Assembly (NCBI RefSeq): GCF_000175935.2
Contig: NC_014837.1
Coordinates: 2,480,001-2,544,000 of the forward strand
Reading direction: 5' to 3'
Length of the DNA: 64,000 nucleotides
Source: Pantoea sp. At-9b
GTDB taxonomy: Bacteria > Pseudomonadota > Gammaproteobacteria > Enterobacterales > Enterobacteriaceae
Part shown: in pieces, positions 57,067 through 64,000 of the stretch
Numbering within the stretch: position 1 is the first letter of the stretch
How the letters are laid out: every line of letters starts with the position of its first letter
The notes under the pieces: generated by a model
The model's input: the letters and a program-made list of their open reading frames with translations, nothing else
Told to the model about the DNA's origin: nothing
The model's database searches: none
Position numbers and translations under genes: made by a program

Positions 57067-59180
57067 TGCGCGCCTCACTTCAGCATGTTTTGACGCACCG
57101 TCTGTTGTGGAGCTTTATCGGCATCACTGCACTGAGTTGCGTACTCTGGATCCTCGGCCCACTGTGGAGTTGGGGTGATACCCGCCCGCTTGAACCGCTG
57201 TTACCACGTCAGTTGGTGGTCGGTATCCTTTATTTCTGTTGGGTCCTGTTCCAGTTTATCCCTGCCATCTGGCGTGCGTGGTTCAATAGCAAATTGTTGA
57301 CCCGCCTCCAGCAAGTCAGTAGCGAAGAGATGTCCGACCGTCAGATGACGGAGACGCTGCTCACGCAACGCTTCAGTGAAGCGGCACAGCGCCTGAAACG
57401 TACCCCGTTTGGCCGACGCCAGCGACAAGGCTGGCTGGCCCGCTTTCAAAGCCACTATCTCTACCAGCTACCGTGGTATGTGATTATTGGTGCGCCTGGT
57501 GCCGGTAAAACCACCGCTTTATTGAATGCCGGACTGGAGTTTCCGTTAACCGACAGCCTGGGTAACACCGCAGTGCGCGGCGTGGGCGGCACACGCCATT
57601 GTGACTGGTGGTTTACGGACAGCGCAGTGTTGATCGATACCGCCGGTCGTTATGCCTTACAGGAGAGCCAACGGGCGCGCGATGCCAGCGAATGGCATAA
57701 CTTCATCCAGTTACTGAAACGCTACCGCACCCGACAACCCATCAATGGCGTGATCATGACCATCAGTGTCGCTGATCTGCTCACCGATTCGGCTGAAGCT
57801 CGCCACGCACAGGCCACCGCATTACGCCAGCGCATGGTGGAACTGCACCAGCAAACCGGTATTCACTTTCCGGTGTACGTGATGGTAACCAAAACCGATC
57901 TGCTGAAAGGTTTTATGAGTTTTTATGGCAGCCTGAGTAAACAGCAGCGCGACGCGATCTGGGGCTTCACCTTTCCGTGGGAACCGGGGAAACCGCATAA
58001 GGATGACTGGCATCGTAGCTTCAGTCAGCAGTATCACCGGCTTGAGCAGCGCTTGCATCAGCAGTTAGCCGACGTTATGGCGCGGGATCGTGACCTGACC
58101 CAGCGCGCTGATAGCTTCCTCTTTCCACAGGAATTCAGCTCGCTGCGTCCGTTACTGAACGAGTACCTTGATGTGGTATTTTCGGGGCATCAGGACGCGG
58201 TTGCCTGGTCAGCGCGTGGGCTGTTTTTCACCAGCGGTACTCAGGAAGGCTTGCCTTTTGACCGCATCATGGGTGAGTTAAACCGCAAACTTCAGTTGCC
58301 GCAGGCGGGTCAACACAGCATCGCCGCCTGGGACAGTGTCAATCGCAGTAGCCCTATCCCCGGCACCCGGGGCCAAAGCTTTTTTATCCGCGATCTACTG
58401 AGCGAACTGGTGTTTCTGGAAAGCGGACTGGCGGGCAGCAATCGCCACTGGGAGCACCGTAACCGCTTATTCCATTGGATTGGCTATGGCGCACTCACCG
58501 GGGCGTTGTTATTGATTTCCTGCCTGTGGTTGGTCAGCTATTTCCAGAATCAACGCTACCTTGACCAGGTCAGCGCGCGAGTCGCACCGATCACTCAACA
58601 GAGCCAGCAGGTCATCCATCAGCCTGCGGATAATATTTTTGATCTGCTACCCTTCTTAAATAACCTGGTCAAGTTGCCGCTTTCTGATCGTTTTTCTCTC
58701 GATAATCCTCCGCTTACCATGCGTGCAGGCTTGTATCGCGGTAATCAGGTGAGCGATGCGGCTTGGGTGCTTTATCAAAATGCCCTTAAGTCTTTATTGT
58801 TGCCACGCGTGGCGCAGCAAATCACCAATCTGCTGCGTGACGACCCGGGCACCGATAACGAATACAGTCGCAATGCCCTCCGGGCTTATCAGATGTTGTA
58901 TCAGCCGCGCAATTATGACGGCGAGTTTTTGCGCGGCTGGCTGATGCAAAATCTGCAACGCACCCTGCCTGATAACGTCAGCGCACGTGATTTACAGCAG
59001 TTGGACTGGCACCTCAGTCAATTGCTGGATCAGCAGATTCAGTCTTCGCCTTATGCCCGCGACAACGCGTTGATGATGCGTAAGCTTGCGGAAAATCTGA
59101 AAAATGCCGGTCAGAACGGCAATACGCTGACGCTCGCACCGTTAAACGCTGCACAGCGATTGACCGGACACCGTGAGTAA
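57066..59180 (+). CDS. tssM: Short TssM (IcmF-type) protein of the type VI system
   Basis: This 704-residue protein has TM1 (about 13-33) and TM2 (about 48-68), a cytoplasmic NTPase domain with Walker A GAPGAGKT (142-149) and LIDTAGRYA, TM3 near 471-493, and then only about 210 periplasmic residues. Typical TssM proteins have about 1,100-1,300 residues because of a long periplasmic region that contacts TssJ. Here the frame ends cleanly at RLTGHRE and tagF follows 13 bases later, so no fragment of the missing part is downstream. ATG 57066 follows GGAGG; GTG 57063 overlaps tssL. Either a truncation or a natural short class. Confidence 0.9.
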   Translation: MRASLQHVLTHRLLWSFIGITALSCVLWILGPLWSWGDTRPLEPLLPRQLVVGILYFCWVLFQFIPAIWRAWFNSKLLTRLQQVSSEEMSDRQMTETLLTQRFSEAAQRLKRTPFGRRQRQGWLARFQSHYLYQLPWYVIIGAPGAGKTTALLNAGLEFPLTDSLGNTAVRGVGGTRHCDWWFTDSAVLIDTAGRYALQESQRARDASEWHNFIQLLKRYRTRQPINGVIMTISVADLLTDSAEARHAQATALRQRMVELHQQTGIHFPVYVMVTKTDLLKGFMSFYGSLSKQQRDAIWGFTFPWEPGKPHKDDWHRSFSQQYHRLEQRLHQQLADVMARDRDLTQRADSFLFPQEFSSLRPLLNEYLDVVFSGHQDAVAWSARGLFFTSGTQEGLPFDRIMGELNRKLQLPQAGQHSIAAWDSVNRSSPIPGTRGQSFFIRDLLSELVFLESGLAGSNRHWEHRNRLFHWIGYGALTGALLLISCLWLVSYFQNQRYLDQVSARVAPITQQSQQVIHQPADNIFDLLPFLNNLVKLPLSDRFSLDNPPLTMRAGLYRGNQVSDAAWVLYQNALKSLLLPRVAQQITNLLRDDPGTDNEYSRNALRAYQMLYQPRNYDGEFLRGWLMQNLQRTLPDNVSARDLQQLDWHLSQLLDQQIQSSPYARDNALMMRKLAENLKNAGQNGNTLTLAPLNAAQRLTGHRE

Positions 59181-59193
59181 TGGTGAGGTAACG

Positions 59194-59892
59194 ATGGCGA
59201 CCCATACCGCCCCGGGCTGGTACGGGAAGTTGCCGACAACCGGTGACTTCCTGCGCCAGCGGCTTAGTGAGAACAGTGTCACCTCCTGGAGCCACTGGTT
59301 TCAGCAGGGTTTGCTGTACTGGCATCAGCAGGAGAATGCCACGACGCAACACTTCCTTGCCGCGCCGGTGTGGAATTTTGTTTTGCCGATTTCACCGCTG
59401 CGCCCACAGGTGCAAATGGGATGCCTGCTGCCCTCCTGTGATCGCGTCGGACGCGCCTGGCCACTGCTGGCGCTGCGTAGCTTTCCCCTGAGCCAGTGGC
59501 ATCCGGCCCAGCTGTCGCTGTCCGGTGACTGGTTTCAGGAACTGGGCATGACGTTGTTGCGCGCGGTGCGGGATGCACAGAGCGCAGATGTGCTGGAACA
59601 GGCAATACAACAGCTGGCCCCACTGCTGGTGCCAGAAAAACGTCGCACAGACATCATGGATGTGATTGGCTTTGCCGACCTGCCCAGTTCGTTGAGCTGG
59701 CGGGAGGTCGCAGACCATTTTGACCCCCACGAGCACATTAGCTACTGGTGGAGTAACCGCAGTGACGGCTTTGCACACGCCACGCATAAACACAGTGGCC
59801 CGCTCACCGCGCAACTTTTTGCGTTATTGTTCAACCCGGCCTCTGGTGCGCAGCCGGGACGTAACGGTCTCTATCCGCCGATGTTCGAATAG
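59194..59892 (+). CDS. tagF: Type VI secretion-associated protein TagF
   Basis: This 232-residue DUF2094 protein begins GWYGKLPTTGDFLRQRL, the family hallmark. TagF is a post-translational repressor of type VI assembly, counteracted by the kinase PpkA and acting on Fha in some species. ATG 59194 has GAGGT at good spacing; the upstream GTG at 59173 overlaps tssM. The gene is followed 35 bases later by fha. Confidence 0.92.
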   Translation: MATHTAPGWYGKLPTTGDFLRQRLSENSVTSWSHWFQQGLLYWHQQENATTQHFLAAPVWNFVLPISPLRPQVQMGCLLPSCDRVGRAWPLLALRSFPLSQWHPAQLSLSGDWFQELGMTLLRAVRDAQSADVLEQAIQQLAPLLVPEKRRTDIMDVIGFADLPSSLSWREVADHFDPHEHISYWWSNRSDGFAHATHKHSGPLTAQLFALLFNPASGAQPGRNGLYPPMFE

Positions 59893-59927
59893 ACCGCGAC
59901 GTTTGCCCTTTGTAAACGGGAAAACTC

Positions 59928-61046
59928 ATGGAATTTACCATTGTGCAGTGCAATACCGATGTGCCGGCAAAAACGGTGGCCTTTAAGCCGCCGGGCGGCA
60001 CCATCGGCCGCAGCCAGGATAATGATCTGGTGCTGCCGGATGAATCGCGGGCCATTTCTCGCCTGCAGGCACTGGTACACTTGTCGCCGGATGGCGAATG
60101 CCGTCTAACCAATCAGGGTAGCGTCACTTCGGTGGTGTTGAATGGCGTGCCATTACCGCGCGGCGCGCAAGCACCATTGCAACATGGCGATGCATTAACG
60201 ATTGGGGAATACGGGTTAGAGGTGCGCGATCCGGCACGTGCGGCGAGCCAAAAAGATGATCCCCTGGCGTTCTTTTCCCCGGCAGAAAGTGACCCACTTG
60301 GCATGCTGGAGAGCATCCAACACGTCACGCCTGAGCCTGTGGCGTCTCGCCCCGAACGTCACAACGATGCGCGCCTGGCGATCGATCCACAGGAGAATTC
60401 CCCAGCCCTACCCACCGTGCTTCCTGGTACCGACCAGGATAAATTGATTCTCGCGCTGCTGGAAGGAATGGGGCTGAACAACGGCCATCAAACGCCCATG
60501 AATGAAGATCAGATGCGGATTACGGGCCGGATGCTGAGCCTGTTCTCGCAGGGCACCGTGGCGCTGCTTTCCTCGCGATCGATACTGAAACGCGGCGTCA
60601 AAGCGGATATGACGATGATCCTCAACGAGGCCAATAATCCCTTCAAGATTCTGCCTTCTGGTAAAACGGTGCTGATGCAGATGTACCAAAGCCAGATGCC
60701 TGGTTTTATGCCGCCGGAAACTGCGGTGCGGGATGCATTGGTGGATTTGCAGGCCCATCAATTAGGCATGATCGCCGGTATTCGCGCCATCATCGCGGCG
60801 ATGCTGCAATCGTTCAATCCTCAGCGTCTGGAAGACCAGGCACGGCAAGATGGTGCCCTACCCAAAATGCCGTTTGCGAATACCCGTAAGGCCGCGTTGT
60901 GGGACCACTTTTCCCGTCATTATCAACGCACCGCTGGCGAGATTGAGGATGATTTCCACACCCTGTTCGGCGAAGCCTTTTTGCACGCCTACGATATGGA
61001 AGTCAACCAATACAAAGATTCACAAACGCGGACGGAAGACACATGA
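59928..61046 (+). CDS. tagH: FHA-domain type VI protein TagH (Fha)
   Basis: This 372-residue protein has an N-terminal FHA phosphothreonine-binding domain (GTIGRSQDNDLVLPDESRAI; SRLQ; about 1-100), a linker, and the C-terminal type VI FHA-associated domain (about 175-350, with ILKRGVKADMTMI and NPFKILPSGKTVLMQM). Fha is phosphorylated by PpkA, which triggers assembly in Pseudomonas. Its stop overlaps the phosphatase start by four bases. Confidence 0.93.
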   Translation: MEFTIVQCNTDVPAKTVAFKPPGGTIGRSQDNDLVLPDESRAISRLQALVHLSPDGECRLTNQGSVTSVVLNGVPLPRGAQAPLQHGDALTIGEYGLEVRDPARAASQKDDPLAFFSPAESDPLGMLESIQHVTPEPVASRPERHNDARLAIDPQENSPALPTVLPGTDQDKLILALLEGMGLNNGHQTPMNEDQMRITGRMLSLFSQGTVALLSSRSILKRGVKADMTMILNEANNPFKILPSGKTVLMQMYQSQMPGFMPPETAVRDALVDLQAHQLGMIAGIRAIIAAMLQSFNPQRLEDQARQDGALPKMPFANTRKAALWDHFSRHYQRTAGEIEDDFHTLFGEAFLHAYDMEVNQYKDSQTRTEDT

Positions 61047-61819
61047 AGATGATGTTTGCCAGCCGCTGCCAGCAAGGTATGCGCGATGAAAATCAGGACC
61101 GTACCGGCGCACAACTGGATGACCACAAAGCCTGTTTTGTGGTGTGCGACGGCGTCGCGGGTCTGCCAGGGGGTGACCGCGCCGCACAACTGGTGCGTGA
61201 CACCTTACTTGACGCGATACAACAACACGATGACTTCACGCCCGCGGTGACCGCAGAGGCGATCAAACTTTGTCAGCACGTGCTGCTGGAGGAACAGGGA
61301 AAGAATCCGAATTTTTCCCGCATGAGTACTACGCTCGCCGCGCTATTTATCGACCGGGAAAAACAACAGGCATGGTGGGCGCACGCCGGTGACAGCCGGG
61401 TTTATCACTTTCGCCATGGCTCACTCCATCAGGTGACACGCGATCATAGTCTGGCCCAACAGTTACGCGAAGCTGGCTATGAAAATACCGGTATTAACAG
61501 TAATTTACTCTATAATGCGCTCGGCGTTGAACCGGCGCGTCCGGCCACCTTTAGTGAGGTTATTGCGCTGGAGGATGGCGATGCCTTTCTGGTCTGCACC
61601 GACGGATTCTGGCTCAATCTGACCACTGACGAAATGGAACAGGCCCTGCGCATGGTGAATGCCTGCGAAGAGTGGCTGGCATTGATGGAGCAAGCCGTTA
61701 ACCGCAGCGTAAAAAGCGACAATCTGAGCGCTCTGGCGATCTGGATTGGCGAACCACAGGAAGCCACGCTGCTTTATTCCCAGGCTGATGCGGCACGTTT
61801 TCTGCCGTCACGTTATTGA
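61043..61819 (+). CDS. pppA: PP2C-type Ser/Thr phosphatase PppA (type VI)
   Basis: This 258-residue PPM phosphatase has the metal-binding motifs MRDENQDRTG, VVCDGVAGLPGGDRA, WAHAGDSRVYHFR and the late SDNLSALAI. It should dephosphorylate Fha and oppose PpkA. The start overlaps fha (ATGA). The stop is followed 12 bases later by an exported unknown protein. Confidence 0.94.
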   Translation: MKMMFASRCQQGMRDENQDRTGAQLDDHKACFVVCDGVAGLPGGDRAAQLVRDTLLDAIQQHDDFTPAVTAEAIKLCQHVLLEEQGKNPNFSRMSTTLAALFIDREKQQAWWAHAGDSRVYHFRHGSLHQVTRDHSLAQQLREAGYENTGINSNLLYNALGVEPARPATFSEVIALEDGDAFLVCTDGFWLNLTTDEMEQALRMVNACEEWLALMEQAVNRSVKSDNLSALAIWIGEPQEATLLYSQADAARFLPSRY

Positions 61820-61831
61820 CCAAGGATTTAT

Positions 61832-62782
61832 ATGAAATTGTGGTTGCCGGGCTTAGCGACGCTGCTGCTGGCCCTGAATGCACAGGCTGAAGATTATCGG
61901 GTGGTCTACTCCCCGAGTCTTTCGCTGGAAGTGTATATCGATGACGTGGCAAGTAATGCCCCCAACGACTGGTGTAAAGAGACGCTGCCGTTGCGTATTG
62001 TCTCCGGCAAAGGCACTGACTCCAGCGTTCTGACCAGTTTTTTGCCGCGTGTCGGTACCTTGCTGGCGAATCAGTGTGGCACGCTGGATGTGATCCCCTG
62101 GCAGATGACCGATAAAGATGGCAGCGTGCTGGCTAACGGCAGCGCCACCAAATTGCAAAACTGGCGGCCGATTGTACTTAATGACGCGACCGCCAATGCC
62201 AGCACCGGCAATGCAGCACCACTCGATTTATCACGTCCGGCCGACAGCAGTCCATTGCAACAATTTGCCCTACCGAGTGGCTGCCATTTCCGAACCTGGT
62301 GGGATGATAAAGGGGCATCGCTATTTATCCCTGACATGGCCCAACAACATTGTTCGTCTGAAGGCTGGCTGGAAGGCAACAGCGAGTTGACGCAATTGAA
62401 CAACGGTCAGCCACACAAACTGGCGGTCAATTTTTACCAGGGTTATCCGATCGCCAATCTCAATCTGAGCGGGACGCCGTTGCAGGTGGTGGCCGTCAAT
62501 AACCAACGCATGATTGTGACACGCCCGGATGCCGACGACAGTTGGCTGGTGCTGCCCTTTGATGCACAACAGCATCTCTGGCGTTTTACCGGTACGCTGC
62601 TGATCAAAATGGACAAGACCGCTGGCGAGGATACCGATGCGGTTAAAAAGCGGGTTGAAGCGTTACGTGGCGTCTGGTTGCCGCAGTTTATGCCACAGCA
62701 AAAAGTGACTGTGTTACTGATTGACACCCTGCACGCGGATCTCGCGGATCCGGCTATCGGTGCCTGGCGTAACATTAATTAA
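61832..62782 (+). CDS. Exported protein of unknown function in the type VI cluster
   Basis: This 316-residue protein has a signal peptide ending NAQA before EDYRVVY and no further membrane segment, so it is periplasmic. Four cysteines lie in NDWCKETLP, NQCGTLD, SGCHFRTWW and QQHCSSEGW. A repeated alternation of beta-strand-like segments is seen, but I recognise no family. AAGGATT precedes the ATG. It sits between phosphatase and kinase genes. A periplasmic partner that senses or signals to the membrane kinase is plausible by analogy with the TagQRST module, without sequence support. Confidence 0.6.
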   Translation: MKLWLPGLATLLLALNAQAEDYRVVYSPSLSLEVYIDDVASNAPNDWCKETLPLRIVSGKGTDSSVLTSFLPRVGTLLANQCGTLDVIPWQMTDKDGSVLANGSATKLQNWRPIVLNDATANASTGNAAPLDLSRPADSSPLQQFALPSGCHFRTWWDDKGASLFIPDMAQQHCSSEGWLEGNSELTQLNNGQPHKLAVNFYQGYPIANLNLSGTPLQVVAVNNQRMIVTRPDADDSWLVLPFDAQQHLWRFTGTLLIKMDKTAGEDTDAVKKRVEALRGVWLPQFMPQQKVTVLLIDTLHADLADPAIGAWRNIN

Positions 62783-62844
62783 CGAGTGGCCGTTGCCCGT
62801 AGTAGTTTCCGGGCGGGCTACAGGACGTGTTCAGAGAGTTCACT

Positions 62845-64000
62845 ATGTCGGCAAACGATAATCTAAAGATACCCAACGCCCTGCCTGCGGGCTACCGGTT
62901 CAATGAGTTCGAAATCAAGGATGTAATTGGCGGTGGTGGTTTTGGCATTGTTTACCGTGCCTGGGATCATCAGCTGGAACGGACCATCGCCATTAAAGAA
63001 TACATGCCCGTATCGCTGGCGGTGCGTGCTGCCGACCTGTCACTGGAGCTACGCGGCGAACGTTTCCAGAAACTGTTTAACGCCGGTCGCAACAGCTTTA
63101 TTCAGGAAGCCCGCCTGCTGGCGCGTTTTAATCATCCCGGTTTGCTGCACGTTCTGCGTTTTTGGGAAGAAAATGGCACCGCCTACATGGGCACGCTGTA
63201 TTACAGCGGCATGACGCTGAAAGAGTGGCAGCTCACCAGTCCGGAAAGCATTGATGAGGCGTGGATACGCCGTCTGCTGCCACCGCTGTTTGGTGCCATT
63301 AATACGATTCATCAGTCGGGATATCTGCATCGTGATATCTCGCTGGACAACATCCAGATTCAGGAAAATCAGCTGCCGGTGCTGCTCGATTTTGGTTCGG
63401 CGCGCAAGGAGATTGGCAATCTCTCTGATGAAACTGAAATCATGCTGAAACCCGGCTTCGCGCCGATTGAGCAATACAGCGAAGAAGGCGAAGGTGAGCA
63501 AGGTCCGTGGACCGATATCTACGCACTGGGCGCGGTGTTGCACAATCTGATCACCGGTTATGCCCCACCGGTTTCTGTGGTGCGCTGTATTGAAGACAAT
63601 TATCAACCGCTGGTAGAACGTAAACCTGCAGGATATTCGTTGCCGTTACTGCATGCGATTGACTGTGCGCTGGCGATGAAACCGAGCGATCGCCCGCAGA
63701 CCATTGATGCATTTGCCAGCCTGATCGATCTACCGGTGAGCGATGTAGAAGAACTGGTCTCCGGTTTCACCATGGTGAGCGAACCGCCGTTGGAACCTGA
63801 AGCCCCGATCTACGTGCCCGAGCCGCAGGTAATGGCGGTCAACCACGCGGCCGCTGCCATCGAACCGGTCACGCCACGTCATGTCCGTCGTTTATCGCCC
63901 GGCCTGCTGGCTGTCGCCGCAGTGGCGATTCTGGCGGTGATCGTGGCGGTATGGAAGGTTAATCATCGCAGTGCGGACGCCGGATTAACGGCATCCAGCG
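62845..64000 (+). CDS. ppkA: Ser/Thr protein kinase PpkA (type VI), 3'-partial
   Basis: The first 385 residues are seen. An N-terminal Hanks-type kinase has glycine loop GGGGFGIVYRA near 30-40, lysine in IAIKEY near 52, catalytic loop HRDISLDN near 157, DFG in LLDFGSARKE near 177, and a P-loop-independent C-lobe with WTDIYALGAVL. A proline-rich linker and a membrane segment (LLAVAAVAILAVIVAVW) near 355-372 follow, so the remainder is periplasmic and lies beyond the window. It should phosphorylate Fha and release TagF repression. ATG 62845 is the only sensible start. Confidence 0.92.
   Translation, partial: MSANDNLKIPNALPAGYRFNEFEIKDVIGGGGFGIVYRAWDHQLERTIAIKEYMPVSLAVRAADLSLELRGERFQKLFNAGRNSFIQEARLLARFNHPGLLHVLRFWEENGTAYMGTLYYSGMTLKEWQLTSPESIDEAWIRRLLPPLFGAINTIHQSGYLHRDISLDNIQIQENQLPVLLDFGSARKEIGNLSDETEIMLKPGFAPIEQYSEEGEGEQGPWTDIYALGAVLHNLITGYAPPVSVVRCIEDNYQPLVERKPAGYSLPLLHAIDCALAMKPSDRPQTIDAFASLIDLPVSDVEELVSGFTMVSEPPLEPEAPIYVPEPQVMAVNHAAAAIEPVTPRHVRRLSPGLLAVAAVAILAVIVAVWKVNHRSADAGLTASS

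Overview
The window is chromosomal DNA of a gammaproteobacterium of the Enterobacterales, most likely Erwiniaceae (Pantoea- or Erwinia-like). From yebY to flhB the gene order follows the Escherichia coli backbone: yebY-copD-copC-holE-exoX-ptrB-yebE-purT-eda ... zwf-hexR-pykA ... lpxM-mepM-znuA/znuCB-ruvBA-ruvC-yebC-nudB-aspS-yecE-cmoAB ... cutC-yecM-argS-flhEAB. The proteins are clearly diverged from E. coli. The genus is inferred from synteny and cargo, not from a marker gene.

Layout. (1) 1-4445 is the tail-gene end of a P2-like prophage (lysB, lysC, R, S, V, W, J, I, H). It is decayed: R and V are frameshifted, J carries a stop codon, and I and H are fused by a deletion. An intact AT-rich cargo gene for a permuted papain-like hydrolase sits between S and V. 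(2) 4518-7349 is a graveyard of mobile DNA: a small orphan gene, an HTH regulator, a hicB antitoxin whose hicA toxin is destroyed, an Ibs-like micro-ORF, a ribbon-helix-helix gene, a tRNA-like fragment and a broken lambda-type integrase. It ends within about 50 bases of the 3' end of the SdsR small RNA gene. (3) 7399-15193 is backbone. (4) 15352-21787 holds glpF-dhaKLM and divergent dhaR, in the position where E. coli has edd. (5) 21869-42210 is backbone with two additions, an MdfA-type efflux pump and an omptin protease. (6) 42214-45735 is a variable block: a LysE-type exporter, glycerol dehydrogenase, an unknown periplasmic protein and a second ribbon-helix-helix gene. (7) 45827-54382 is backbone (cutC, a C-S lyase, yecM, argS, flhEAB). 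(8) 55275 to the end is part of a type VI secretion cluster.

How the genes work together. GldA oxidises glycerol to dihydroxyacetone, the GlpF-like channel can admit glycerol or dihydroxyacetone, and DhaKLM phosphorylates dihydroxyacetone using PEP through the PTS. A complete glycerol route is therefore split over two loci about 25 kb apart. HexR, zwf, eda and pykA form the sugar-acid control block, with recognisable HexR and KdgR sites. The znu genes carry a Zur site and purT a PurR site.

The type VI part encodes a membrane complex (TssL with an OmpA domain, and an unusually short TssM) plus a full kinase-phosphatase switch (PpkA, PppA, Fha, TagF). No TssJ is visible. An SH3-like lipoprotein occupies the first position and an unknown exported protein lies between phosphatase and kinase. 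This non-canonical membrane module is the strongest candidate for an unusual system here.
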